The position numbers were made by a program, and so were the translations under genes. 64,000 nucleotides of DNA from the NCBI RefSeq assembly GCF_020166495.1, contig NZ_JAINZS010000006.1, positions 492,782 through 556,781 of the forward strand, given 5' to 3'. Source of the stretch: Robertkochia aurantiaca (lineage in GTDB: Bacteria; Bacteroidota; Bacteroidia; Flavobacteriales; Flavobacteriaceae). The notes beneath the pieces were generated by a model. That model did not search any database and was not told where the DNA came from. It saw nothing but the letters and a program-made list of their open reading frames with translations. This document shows positions 9,035 through 17,204 of this stretch, piece by piece; the first letter of the stretch is position 1; each line of letters starts with the position of its first letter.

Positions 9035-10059
9035 CACATGAGTTCAAAGAAATAATAGATGCATTTGAAAAGGCACAGGACTCGGGTAAAGCTGCAGTTC
9101 TGGTAACTGTCGTAGCCCTTGACGGATCGTCATACCGCCGCCCGGGTGTAAGGATGCTTATCACCGAAGATGGGAACATGACCGGGGCGGTAAGTGGTGG
9201 CTGTGTTGAAAAGGAGATTCTCAGGCGGAGTCAAAGTGTATTCATGAATTCACAGGCGAAGTTGATCACCTATGATGGGAGATACCGGCTGGGATGCGAA
9301 GGCATTCTCTATATACTGATAGAACCTTTTGATCCTGGAAGGGAACAGCTCAATCTGATAAAAGAAGACATGGGATCCAGAAAACCTCTGAAGATCATGA
9401 CTTATTTTTTAAGAGAAGAGGGAAACCAGGAAGCAGCCGGTTCTGTAATCTGCACTACAGCTAAAACTTTTTCTGCTGATCAAAAAAGAATTCCTGACTC
9501 CAGTAAATCACAGGAAGTATTCGAACAGGAGTTACAACCCCTGTTCCGGCTTGTGCTGATCGGTGCTGAACACGACGTTGTCATTTTAAGCCGTATGGCC
9601 GATTTATGCGGGTGGCAGGTCGTGGTGGTGGCTCCGCTTGATGATGCTCGAAAACCGGAAAACTTTCCCGGTGCGACCACCGTTGTCAATACTGAGGCCT
9701 CTCAGTTCGATCTTTCGCTTTGTGATGAGCAGACAGCTATAGTCCTGATGAATCATAGCTACGTTAAAGACCTGCAGTATCTGATGCGATTACAAAATAG
9801 TTCTTTTGCCTATTTGGGACTTCTGGGACCGTCTCGTCGCAGAGAACAACTGTTTCAGGAATTGATAGAGAAAGCACCTGAGACAGATCCGGATTTCCTG
9901 GAAAGAATCCATGGTCCTGCGGGGATAGATATCGGTGCAGAAGCCGCCAGCGAAATCTCTGTGTCGATTATAGCAGAAATTCTCAGCGTGGTCAGGGAGC
10001 AGACCCTGAAGCCACTCAGGGAGAAAAAGGGTCGTATCCATTCAGGAATAAAACTTTGA
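9031..10059 (+). CDS. XdhC/CoxI-family Mo-hydroxylase maturation protein
   Basis: Family members bind the finished molybdenum cofactor, help load the sulphido ligand and pass it to xanthine-oxidase-type enzymes. The N-terminal XdhC_CoxI domain is marked by VTVVALDGSSYRRPGVRM and SGGCVEKEI. The C-terminal Rossmann-like domain starts near residue 170 and includes YLGLLGPSRRR. The 342-residue length fits the two-domain form. It overlaps moeA and the mocA-like gene by 4 nt on each side, so all three are likely translated together. Its most obvious client is the IorAB enzyme at the head of the block. Confidence 0.88.
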   Translation: MTHEFKEIIDAFEKAQDSGKAAVLVTVVALDGSSYRRPGVRMLITEDGNMTGAVSGGCVEKEILRRSQSVFMNSQAKLITYDGRYRLGCEGILYILIEPFDPGREQLNLIKEDMGSRKPLKIMTYFLREEGNQEAAGSVICTTAKTFSADQKRIPDSSKSQEVFEQELQPLFRLVLIGAEHDVVILSRMADLCGWQVVVVAPLDDARKPENFPGATTVVNTEASQFDLSLCDEQTAIVLMNHSYVKDLQYLMRLQNSSFAYLGLLGPSRRREQLFQELIEKAPETDPDFLERIHGPAGIDIGAEAASEISVSIIAEILSVVREQTLKPLREKKGRIHSGIKL

Positions 10060-10655
10060 AGCACGAGAAAAATATAGGTATTATTATTATGGCTGCCGGT
10101 GCCTCAAGGCGGATGGAAGGTGCGGTGAAACAATTATTACCCTACGGAGATTCGCATCTGCTGCAAAGGGCTGTCGACACTGCTGTTGCTTCAAAAGCGG
10201 GTGATGTTTTCGTTGTGCTGGGAGCTTACAGTGATGAGATCATCAGGCATTCTCACCTGGAGAATGCAGAAGTGCTGATCAACAGCAAATGGGATAAAGG
10301 CCTGGGGGCAGGTATCTCATTTGCTGTAAAACAGGTTGCAGACCGACCCGATACTCTGTTGTCTGGAGTGCTGATCATGTTAGGCGATCAACCGGGGGTA
10401 GATACCGCCCTGATCGAAGAGCTGACAGATCTCTCAGAAGGCAGACCCGATGTAATAGTCGCCTGCAATTACGGCAGTAAAAAGGGCGTTCCCGCTTATT
10501 TTGGGTCAGATTTTTTTAGCAGATTGCAGGAATTGACCGGAGATACAGGTGCAGGAAAGCTTATCGCCGCCTGGGAAAATCAGGTGAAAACTATTCAGGC
10601 AGGCTCCAGACTTATCGATATCGACACAGAGGAAGATTATCGTAAATATCTCTGA
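10056..10655 (+). CDS. mocA: MocA-type molybdenum cofactor cytidylyltransferase
   Basis: Nucleotidyltransferase of the MobA-like fold. The 199-residue protein begins with IIMAAGASRRMEG and has the MLGDQPGV metal-binding stretch near residue 110, both characteristic of MocA-like CTP transferases that make molybdopterin cytosine dinucleotide. The start is probably TTG 10056, overlapping the preceding stop by 4 nt; the first ATG lies within the conserved motif and is too late. Together with the XdhC-type factor it points to the cytosine form of the cofactor for IorAB. A related nucleotidyltransferase role cannot be fully excluded. Confidence 0.8.
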   Translation: MKHEKNIGIIIMAAGASRRMEGAVKQLLPYGDSHLLQRAVDTAVASKAGDVFVVLGAYSDEIIRHSHLENAEVLINSKWDKGLGAGISFAVKQVADRPDTLLSGVLIMLGDQPGVDTALIEELTDLSEGRPDVIVACNYGSKKGVPAYFGSDFFSRLQELTGDTGAGKLIAAWENQVKTIQAGSRLIDIDTEEDYRKYL

Positions 10656-10670
10656 ATCAGTATGCTTTAT

Positions 10671-10714
10671 ATGACTTTTGTCATCCTGCTTATCAGCTTT
10701 GAAGCGTAATTTTA
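10671..10714 (+). promoter_or_regulatory. FNR/CRP-like dyad and -7 element before the first coiled-coil gene
   Basis: A perfect 14-nt dyad ATGACTTTTGTCAT (core 10672-10683, TGAC-N4-GTCA) is followed by TAATTTTA at 10707-10714, a near match to the TAnnTTTG -7 element. No TTG is found at the proper -33 distance, as expected for an activator-dependent promoter. The predicted transcript start, near 10718, makes the GTG at 10718 an unlikely start codon and favours ATG 10742. The same arrangement recurs at three other places in the window. Confidence 0.65.
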
Positions 10715-10741
10715 ACTGTGAAAACCAAAAATATCAGGAAG

Positions 10742-11188
10742 ATGGAAGCCGGAAAAGAACCCAAGTATACCGAATGGAAAGACGCTGAGCAGATGCATAG
10801 CGAATGCGTGAATTGGCTGCTTCAGCTTGAATTCATAAAGAATGAGCATCGGTTCATTATGGACCTGATCGATAAATTCTTCAGCGATCTGGGCGAGATG
10901 AATCATTACCGGGAAAGCAGCAGCGAGATCAATGAACTCAATGAAAACAGACTGGAGGTCGAGGCTTTAATTGAAAAGATGAAAAAGCATAATAATGAGC
11001 TGGTCATATTAGTCGATGATGAAGATCAGCTTGAGGCTGAGAAAGCCGTTCGTAAAGACCACCAGGTACTGGCAGAAAATGTCGAAATGGCCATGAGAAA
11101 CTTCGGAGACCACAAGAGAAAGTTTTTTTCGATCTTGACGAACATCATGAGAGAGCAAAAGCACCTGTTTCTGATTCGTAAACAATAG
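10742..11188 (+). CDS. Coiled-coil protein of unknown function
   Basis: A 148-residue, highly charged, mostly helical protein with no signal or membrane segment. I do not recognise a named family. Its pattern resembles the protein encoded at 13449-13832: a W/F-rich start (NWLLQLEFIKNEHRFIMDLI), a middle helix with KKHN, and a matching C-terminal DHKRKFFSIL against ELKRRFFTFL. ATG 10742 is preferred over GTG 10718 because the upstream promoter would start transcription at about 10718. It heads the stress-related region just before the CbpA-type chaperone. Membership in the dyad-controlled gene set is inferred. Confidence 0.75.
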   Translation: MEAGKEPKYTEWKDAEQMHSECVNWLLQLEFIKNEHRFIMDLIDKFFSDLGEMNHYRESSSEINELNENRLEVEALIEKMKKHNNELVILVDDEDQLEAEKAVRKDHQVLAENVEMAMRNFGDHKRKFFSILTNIMREQKHLFLIRKQ

Positions 11189-11271
11189 AATAGCTACGCT
11201 TATAAGTTCATATTGCCCCTTCAATTTTGTAAATTTAAACGTCACACAATCAACAAGTCTTATAAAGACCT

Positions 11272-12186
11272 ATGGAATTTATCGACTATTACAAGGTGTT
11301 GGGACTCGATAAGAGTGCCTCTCAAAACGATATTAAAAAGGCCTACCGGAAATTGGCTCGTAAATATCATCCAGATGTCAACCCGAATGATAAAAATGCC
11401 GAGATCAGGTTTAAACAGATCAATGAGGCTAATGCCGTATTGAGCGATCCTGAAAAGCGTAAGAAATACGATCGTTACGGGAAAGACTGGGAACATGCAG
11501 AGGAGTTTGAAAAGGCGCGTCAGCAACAGCAGCAGCAAGGCAGAAGATACCAGGGTTCCGGAGGTCCGTTTACCTATTCAGGTGATGCTTCGGAAGCAGA
11601 TTTCTCTGATTTCTTTGAATCCATGTTCGGGGGAGCAGGAGGCTTTGGCGGAGGCCGTTCACGGCAAATGAAGTTCAAAGGACAGGACTACAACGCGCGT
11701 TTGACCTTAGATCTCAGAGATGCCTATACCACCCACAAACGCACGCTCACGGTTAATGGCAAGAATATACGTATTACTATCCCGGCAGGAATCGAAGACG
11801 GACAAACCATCAGAATAAAAGGGCATGGAGGGCCCGGAATTAATGGTGGTCCTGATGGTGATCTCTATATCACCTTCGACATCGCGAACAATACCCCTTT
11901 TAAACGCGAGCGGTCGAATCTTTATAAAACAGAAGAAATTCCGCTTACCACAGCGGTGCTGGGAGGAGAGATAACCGTTGACACCTTCGATGGAAAGGTG
12001 AGGCTTAAAGTTGCACCAGGAACCCAGAACGACACCAGGATCAAGTTAAAAGGAAAGGGGTTCCCGAAATATAAAAAGGAAGAGACTTTTGGAGATCTGT
12101 TCATTACCTACAGAGTTACCTTGCCTGAAAAGCTTACACCGGAACAGGAAGAAATGTTTAAGAAACTGAAGCAGACCGGACTCTAA
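11272..12186 (+). CDS. cbpA: CbpA-type DnaJ co-chaperone
   Basis: J-domain co-chaperone that stimulates the ATPase of DnaK and, in E. coli, also binds curved DNA in stationary phase. The J domain occupies residues about 5-70 with the HPD tripeptide at 33-35. A Gln- and Gly-rich linker follows (about 78-130), then the two beta-rich substrate-binding domains. The Cys-rich zinc domain of DnaJ is absent, which separates it from housekeeping DnaJ. Length 304 is normal. The next gene, 13 nt away, is a CbpM-like regulator, which confirms the assignment. Confidence 0.92.
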   Translation: MEFIDYYKVLGLDKSASQNDIKKAYRKLARKYHPDVNPNDKNAEIRFKQINEANAVLSDPEKRKKYDRYGKDWEHAEEFEKARQQQQQQGRRYQGSGGPFTYSGDASEADFSDFFESMFGGAGGFGGGRSRQMKFKGQDYNARLTLDLRDAYTTHKRTLTVNGKNIRITIPAGIEDGQTIRIKGHGGPGINGGPDGDLYITFDIANNTPFKRERSNLYKTEEIPLTTAVLGGEITVDTFDGKVRLKVAPGTQNDTRIKLKGKGFPKYKKEETFGDLFITYRVTLPEKLTPEQEEMFKKLKQTGL

Positions 12187-12199
12187 AAACATTCAAACG

Positions 12200-12487
12200 A
12201 TGACCAAGTATAATATTTCTATCAGACAGTTTTGTAAAGCCTATGATCTTGAAGAGGGGTTTGTAATGAACTTCATTGAAACCGAAATGATCGAGATCGA
12301 AACACGCGGTGATGATTACCTGATCAAAGATGAGCATTTGGGTCTTCTTGAGAAAATGGTCAGGCTGCACCGGGATCTTGGGATTAACGAGGCCGGACTG
12401 GAAACCATTCACCACCTGCTGGAACGCATGGAAGAAATGCAGGAAGAGATTCGCAGTTTGAGAAACAGGCTGAGGTTGTATGAGTGA
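12200..12487 (+). CDS. cbpM: CbpM-like modulator of CbpA
   Basis: A 95-residue protein with a MerR-like helix-turn-helix fold and a C-terminal helix rich in Glu and Arg (RMEEMQEEIRSLRNRL). CbpM binds the J domain of CbpA and blocks its interaction with DnaK. The size, the N-terminal ISIRQFCKAYDLEEGFV stretch and the position directly after cbpA match the family. It is the last gene of this plus-strand unit. Confidence 0.85.
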   Translation: MTKYNISIRQFCKAYDLEEGFVMNFIETEMIEIETRGDDYLIKDEHLGLLEKMVRLHRDLGINEAGLETIHHLLERMEEMQEEIRSLRNRLRLYE

Positions 12488-12712
12488 GGGTTAGACAGTT
12501 ATACGGTTATGCAGTGATGCAGTTAGGCGGTTATATGGATATGCGGTGATACAGTTATTGGGTTCTTCTTTGCTTTTCGGGGTAGTTGATATAATTGAGT
12601 TTTAGAGTCTTCTGGAGCAACACCATCATCACATAACCCCTTACCTTCATACCTTCATACCCCCATCCCCTGTATAACCAATCCACATCAATCATAATTA
12701 CGCTCATCAGAC
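12488..12712. repeat. Degenerate octamer repeats between cbpM and the LOG gene
   Basis: From about 12497 the sequence runs with an 8-nt period (CAGTTATA, CGGTTATG, CAGTGATG, CAGTTAGG, CGGTTATA and so on). From about 12636 octamers of the type CCTTCATA appear in the opposite orientation. The first block almost exactly matches the reverse complement of about 31560-31590. No gene is seen. The octamers share a period with repeats at 26745, 31500 and 63770. Confidence 0.7.
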
Positions 12713-13441
12713 TTACTCTGCAAACCACCATTGCTTATTTACCGGTTTACGGCTAAGTCCGAACTTTTTAATGGAGTATTCCCGCAGATGGGCTTCCATC
12801 TCTTCGACCGAATCGGTCATGAAGAGCAGCTTCATATCTTCTTCACTGATGCTTTCATTACGGCACATGGTCTGAATATGATCATAGAGTTCCTTATGGT
12901 ATTCCTTTCCCATGATCACTACCGGAAAATTTTTTATGATACCTGTCTGAATAAGGGTAATGGCCTCAAAGAGCTCATCAAGAGTTCCCATCCCACCGGG
13001 CATGACCACAAAAGCATAAGAGTATTTGATCAATAAAAATTTCCGGATAAAGAAATATGGAATATTGATCCAGTGATGCAGGTAATTATTAGGCTCTTGT
13101 TCTTTGGGCAATATGATATTACATCCCACAGACATTCCGTTATTCTCATAAGCACCCTTGTTGGCAGCCTCCATGATACCGGGGCCGCCCCCGGTCATCA
13201 CGGTAAATCCCATATCTGATAGTGACTTTCCAACTGCCACGGCTTGTTCGTAATATTTATTACCGGGCTCGAAACGCGCCGAACCGAAGACGGTAACACA
13301 GGGACCGAGAAAATGCATTTTTCTGAATCCGCGAATAAAGTGATACTGTGTCTTGAATGTGAACAGCAGTTCTTTGAATCGTGTTCTCGGTCCCTCGAGA
13401 ACTGATTTTTCTTCTTTGTGCAGCAGGTTGTTTTCGGCCAT
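12713..13441 (-). CDS. LOG-family (TIGR00730) Rossmann protein
   Basis: Member of the lysine-decarboxylase-like LOG family. The 242-residue protein has GGGPGIMEAANKGA and the signature PGGMGTLDE near the middle. Characterised relatives are phosphoribohydrolases that release free cytokinin-type bases from nucleotides, or AMP/PpnN-type nucleosidases linked to the stringent response. No decarboxylase activity is expected. It lies 7 nt downstream of the coiled-coil gene on the same strand, so the two form an operon reading away from the mla genes. Confidence 0.88.
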   Translation of the reverse strand: MAENNLLHKEEKSVLEGPRTRFKELLFTFKTQYHFIRGFRKMHFLGPCVTVFGSARFEPGNKYYEQAVAVGKSLSDMGFTVMTGGGPGIMEAANKGAYENNGMSVGCNIILPKEQEPNNYLHHWINIPYFFIRKFLLIKYSYAFVVMPGGMGTLDELFEAITLIQTGIIKNFPVVIMGKEYHKELYDHIQTMCRNESISEEDMKLLFMTDSVEEMEAHLREYSIKKFGLSRKPVNKQWWFAE

Positions 13442-13448
13442 AAATGTA

Positions 13449-13832
13449 TCAGAAGTATTTACCCAAAAATGTGAAGAACCTGCGTTTCAGCTCCTGGTAA
13501 ATGGTTCGCTGGGCATTAAGGTTCTCCCGCATTTCCATATGATAAAGATAACCAATACGATCGACTGCATCATTATGATTATCTACATGGTCTGCTATAT
13601 TATGTTCATGGGTTTCTATATCTGCTTTCATTAGCGCGATTCTCTTTAGCTGCTTTTCGAAGAATCTTTCATATTGTCCGAGTTCAGCAAGAACAAGGTC
13701 ATCGGTCCATCGATCCTCTATTTCCTTTACGCGGTTTTTAAAGGTTTTGATCTCATCTTCCCAGAACAGAAGCTCGTTCTTCCAGCTCTTATGTTCAAAA
13801 TGAAGAATACTGTTGTCTACTACATGTGTCAT
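13449..13832 (-). CDS. Coiled-coil protein, related to 10742-11188
   Basis: A 127-residue charged helical protein with no signal peptide and no family that I recognise. It starts with an aromatic-rich helix (HKSWKNELLFWEDEIKTF), followed by long heptad-like helices and a C-terminal ELKRRFFTFLGKYF that mirrors the C-terminus of the other coiled-coil protein. The gene is read away from a 137-nt divergent region that carries two FNR/CRP-like dyads. It is co-transcribed with the LOG-family gene. A structural or protein-binding role under stress is only a guess. Confidence 0.75.
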   Translation of the reverse strand: MTHVVDNSILHFEHKSWKNELLFWEDEIKTFKNRVKEIEDRWTDDLVLAELGQYERFFEKQLKRIALMKADIETHEHNIADHVDNHNDAVDRIGYLYHMEMRENLNAQRTIYQELKRRFFTFLGKYF

Positions 13833-13884
13833 GATCTTAAGGTTTTATGATGGTTTAAAGTATTGAAATAAAGATTCTTAGCCT

Positions 13885-13950
13885 ATGATAAATGTCATCA
13901 GTCTCATGATATATATCATGAGAGAATATCGTCAGAAGGCCTTATCTTTA
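13885..13950 (+). promoter_or_regulatory. Two FNR/CRP-like dyads and -7 element before the mla operon
   Basis: Dyad one is ATGATAAATGTCAT (13885-13898). Dyad two is a 22-nt perfect palindrome centred on TGATATATATCA (core 13907-13918, arms 13902-13923). Their centres are 21 bp apart, two helical turns. TATCTTTA at 13943-13950 lies 24 nt after the second core, the same spacing seen at the other three promoters. The predicted transcript start is near 13954, 16 nt before the TTG start of mlaE. The divergent coiled-coil gene may also respond, but no clear -7 was found on that side. Confidence 0.65.
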
Positions 13951-13969
13951 AAAGACAAAAGCGGGAATT

Positions 13970-14746
13970 TTGATATATAGCATTCAGAAAAGATTCGAAG
14001 ACTTTTTTCTTTTCACCGCTGAATTAAGTCTTTTTGCCATGCGATATTTTCGTGAGGCATTCAGGCGCCCCTTTGAGATCAATGAACTTTTGAGGCAATG
14101 TTATAATGTCGGCAATCGGTCGTTACCCCTGGTTGCACTCACCGGTTTTATTATCGGCCTGGTGCTCACGCTTCAGACCCGTCCTACCCTCCAGGAATTC
14201 GGAGCCGTGTCGTGGATGCCCTCGATGGTGAGTATATCGATAGTGAGAGAAATAGGTCCTGTGATCGTAGCGCTGATATGTGCCGGGCGGGTAGCGTCAG
14301 GCCTGGGAGCAGAGATCGGGTCCATGCGGGTTACCGAACAGATCGATGCCATGGAGGTGTCGGGAACCAATCCGTTCAAATATCTTGTGGTAACACGTAT
14401 CACCGCAACCACCCTTATGCTGCCCATGCTCGTGATACTGGGGGATACATTAGGTTTGTACGGATCTTATATCGTTGAGAATACCAAAGGAGACGTTTCA
14501 TTTATGCTGTTCTTTAACCAGGTTTTTGATGCTCTGGAATACCAGGACATCGTACCGGCGACCCTTAAGACCTTTCTCTTTGGTTTCGCCATAGGACTGG
14601 TAGGAACCTTTGCGGGCTATACCTGTAAAAAGGGTACGGCCGGGGTGGGACGAGCTGCCAATTCAGCGGTAGTGATTGCCTCCCTTCTAATCTTCATTAT
14701 CGACTTTATGGCCGTGGTAATCACCGATTTGTTCTATGAATTATGA
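13970..14746 (+). CDS. mlaE: MlaE-type ABC transporter permease
   Basis: Inner-membrane permease of a phospholipid or lipid ABC system of the Mla/MCE class. The 258-residue protein has the N-terminal amphipathic helix, five to six membrane segments and the family stretch ALICAGRVASGLGAEIGSM with EQIDAMEVSGTNP. The start is taken as TTG 13970, because the in-frame ATG at 14039 would remove the first helix. The start fits the predicted transcript start at about 13954. It overlaps mlaF by 4 nt. Regulation by the upstream dyads is inferred. Confidence 0.9.
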   Translation: MIYSIQKRFEDFFLFTAELSLFAMRYFREAFRRPFEINELLRQCYNVGNRSLPLVALTGFIIGLVLTLQTRPTLQEFGAVSWMPSMVSISIVREIGPVIVALICAGRVASGLGAEIGSMRVTEQIDAMEVSGTNPFKYLVVTRITATTLMLPMLVILGDTLGLYGSYIVENTKGDVSFMLFFNQVFDALEYQDIVPATLKTFLFGFAIGLVGTFAGYTCKKGTAGVGRAANSAVVIASLLIFIIDFMAVVITDLFYEL

Positions 14747-15525
14747 AAACAGCAGACACCGAACATAGAACCCCGGGAGGCACAGACAGAAGGAGGCCTG
14801 TCCTGGAAATTAAGGGCTTGAACAAGGCATTCGGTTCAAATAAGGTGTTGAACGATTTTAATCTTACCATGTATCATGGTGAAATCGTTGTGGTGATGGG
14901 TCGTTCAGGATCTGGAAAATCAGTGATGGTGAAATGTCTGGTTGGCCTAATGAAGCCCGATAGTGGTGAAATCAGCATCCTGGGGCGGGATATGATCAAT
15001 ATCTCCTCGGGAGAACTCGATGAATTAAGGGCCGATATAGGGTTTCTCTTCCAGGGAAGTGCCCTTTATGACTCCATGACCGTGAGGCAGAATCTCGAAT
15101 TTCCCCTGCGACACCGAAAGGAAAGAAAGGAGCTGACTGAAAACATGGAAGAGGTGGTCACCACGGCTCTTGATCAGGTGGGACTCGCACACACCCTGGA
15201 CCTGATGCCGGAAGAGCTCTCGGGAGGTATGAAGCGTCGGGTGGCTCTGGCCAGGGCATTGATCCTGAAGCCTGAGCTGATGATCTATGACGAACCTACC
15301 AGCGGGCTGGATCCTATTACCTCCAAGGAGATCATTCAGTTAATGAAACACATCCAGCAGACGCATAATACTTCCTCGATGGTGATCACGCACGATGTTG
15401 ATTGTGCCAGGGTGATCGCAGACAGGATCGTTCTGCTGATCAACGGAAGGAACTATGCCCAGGGATCGTATGAAGATTTAGCGGCCAGCGAAGATGAAGA
15501 GATAAAAGCCTTTTTTAAAACCTGA
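14743..15525 (+). CDS. mlaF: MlaF-type ABC transporter ATPase
   Basis: ATPase that drives lipid movement with MlaE. It has Walker A GRSGSGKS (about residues 53-60), the signature LSGGMKRR, Walker B LMIYDEPTSGLDP and the H-loop THD. The GMKRR form of the signature is typical of MlaF. At 260 residues it is complete; the first 20 residues are an unconserved tail. It overlaps mlaE by 4 nt, and mlaD starts 4 nt later. Confidence 0.93.
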   Translation: MKTADTEHRTPGGTDRRRPVLEIKGLNKAFGSNKVLNDFNLTMYHGEIVVVMGRSGSGKSVMVKCLVGLMKPDSGEISILGRDMINISSGELDELRADIGFLFQGSALYDSMTVRQNLEFPLRHRKERKELTENMEEVVTTALDQVGLAHTLDLMPEELSGGMKRRVALARALILKPELMIYDEPTSGLDPITSKEIIQLMKHIQQTHNTSSMVITHDVDCARVIADRIVLLINGRNYAQGSYEDLAASEDEEIKAFFKT

Positions 15526-15529
15526 ATCC

Positions 15530-16504
15530 ATGAAAAGTAAAGCGACAAAGATCAGACTGGGAGTGTTGGTGGTGGTTACCACCCTTATATTGCTGGTGGC
15601 AGCATACCTGATCGGCAGCAGGCAAAACCTTTTTGAGGAAACTTTTAAATTAAAAGCAGCCTTTAGTAATGTGAACGGATTACAGCAGGGTAACAATGTA
15701 CGCTTCTCCGGTATCAATGTGGGTGTGGTAAGCCAAATAGGAATGATTAATGACAGTATGGTAATGGTCAGAATGCGACTGGAAAAGGAGATCCAGCCTT
15801 TTATTAAATCAAATGCCATTGCCACCATCGGTTCAGACGGACTGGTGGGAAATATGATCGTGAATATCGTTCCACAGGCGGGTGAAGCATCAGCTGTAAA
15901 AGACGGGGAGGAGATCAGTTCTTTTTCACCGATTGCCACCGATGACCTTTTGAAGACCCTTAATGTGACAAATGAAAACGCAGCTCTGCTCACCGCCGAT
16001 CTTCTGAAAGTGACCCGATCTTTATTGTCGGGTCAGGGAACTCTGGGGACTCTATTAAAAGATACGGTTATGGCCGGTGACCTGAAGCAAAGCATTGCAA
16101 ATCTGAAAACTGCGACAGAGCGAACCAATCGCAGTCTGCAACGATTTGAAGGTTGGATGAACGAACTCGATAACCGGGAAGGCTTGCTTTATAAACTTAC
16201 CGCTGATCCTGAAACCGCGAAAGAGGCTGACAGTATTTTGTCAAACCTCGCTGCAGGAGGCCAAAAGCTTAACGGGGTGTTAGATGATCTCGACACCCTG
16301 GTGAACAGCCTGGGAAAAGAAGGTGGAACCTTACATTACCTGAATTCTGATACGACCATGACCAAACGGTTGGAGCGTATCATGATCAATGTTGAAGGGG
16401 GTACCCGGTCTTTTGAAGAAAATATGGAAGCGCTCAGGCATCATTGGCTTTTCAGAAAGTATTTCAGAAAAATGGAAAAGGAGGCCGAAAATAACGGGGG
16501 CTGA
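15530..16504 (+). CDS. mlaD: MlaD-type MCE-domain protein
   Basis: Periplasmic lipid-binding subunit, anchored by one N-terminal membrane helix (about residues 10-30). The MCE domain follows at about 38-120 (LKAAFSNVNGLQQGNNVRFSG start). After it comes a long helical C-terminal region with Asn-Leu repeats. Length 324 is within the range for Bacteroidota MCE proteins. No separate mlaC or mlaB is seen nearby, so the system is the compact EFD form. The next gene is convergent, 13 nt away. Confidence 0.9.
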   Translation: MKSKATKIRLGVLVVVTTLILLVAAYLIGSRQNLFEETFKLKAAFSNVNGLQQGNNVRFSGINVGVVSQIGMINDSMVMVRMRLEKEIQPFIKSNAIATIGSDGLVGNMIVNIVPQAGEASAVKDGEEISSFSPIATDDLLKTLNVTNENAALLTADLLKVTRSLLSGQGTLGTLLKDTVMAGDLKQSIANLKTATERTNRSLQRFEGWMNELDNREGLLYKLTADPETAKEADSILSNLAAGGQKLNGVLDDLDTLVNSLGKEGGTLHYLNSDTTMTKRLERIMINVEGGTRSFEENMEALRHHWLFRKYFRKMEKEAENNGG

Positions 16505-16517
16505 ATGGAGGTTTTGC

Positions 16518-17192
16518 TTACTGTTTGATTATGCGGCCGTCTTCCATTTCTATAATACGGTCGGTGCGATTTGCAAAATCATAATCGTGCGTAACGATAA
16601 GTAATGACAGTCCTTGTTGTTCCTTGAGATTCTTGAAGATCTGGAATACGTTTTCAGAGTTGTGACTGTCGAGGTTGCCGGTAGGTTCATCTCCCATGAG
16701 TATAAGCGGGTCGTTGATCAGGGCCCTGGCGATAGCTACCCGTTGTTTTTCTCCACCCGAAATGCGGGAGGCTTTTTTGTCTGCGAGGTGATCAATATGA
16801 AGAATTTTAAGTTTCTGCATGGCAGCCTTGCGAATCGCGGCCTCACTTTTTTCTCCCAGTTTGCGAGCCGGAAGCATAACATTTTCTAATACGCTGAATT
16901 CTGCCAGCAGATAGTGGAACTGAAATACAAACCCGATATGTTTGTTCCTAATAAAGGCCAACTCGTCAGAAGAGCTTCCGGTAATAAGGTCTCCGTCAAG
17001 CAATAGGTCACCCGTATAATCTGTGTCCATAGTTGAGAGTATGTATAAAAGAGTTGACTTTCCGCAACCTGACTTTCCCATTATGGAAACGAATTCTCCT
17101 TTTTTAATCCCGAAGCTGATATCTTTCAACACATGAAAGCTAACCGGTTTTCTGAATTTTTTATCGATATGCCTGGCTTCCAGTATGTACAT
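16518..17192 (-). CDS. LolD/MacB-like ABC transporter ATPase
   Basis: ATPase of 224 residues with Walker A GKSGCGKST, signature SGGEKQRVAIARAL and Walker B LMGDEPTGNLD, the pattern of LolD/MacB/FtsE ATPases, which drive mechanotransmission rather than classical transport. It is the last gene of a three-gene minus-strand operon after an adaptor and an FtsX-like permease. The set probably exports a small molecule, peptide or lipoprotein through the envelope. The substrate is unknown. Confidence 0.9.
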   Translation of the reverse strand: MYILEARHIDKKFRKPVSFHVLKDISFGIKKGEFVSIMGKSGCGKSTLLYILSTMDTDYTGDLLLDGDLITGSSSDELAFIRNKHIGFVFQFHYLLAEFSVLENVMLPARKLGEKSEAAIRKAAMQKLKILHIDHLADKKASRISGGEKQRVAIARALINDPLILMGDEPTGNLDSHNSENVFQIFKNLKEQQGLSLLIVTHDYDFANRTDRIIEMEDGRIIKQ

Positions 17193-17204
17193 ATTAATCT
17201 GCTT

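Noticed and set aside
11189..11271. FNR/CRP-like dyad before cbpA
   Set aside because: No TGAY-N4-RTCA match occurs; the cbpA pair may be read from the upstream coiled-coil promoter or from its own unrecognised one.
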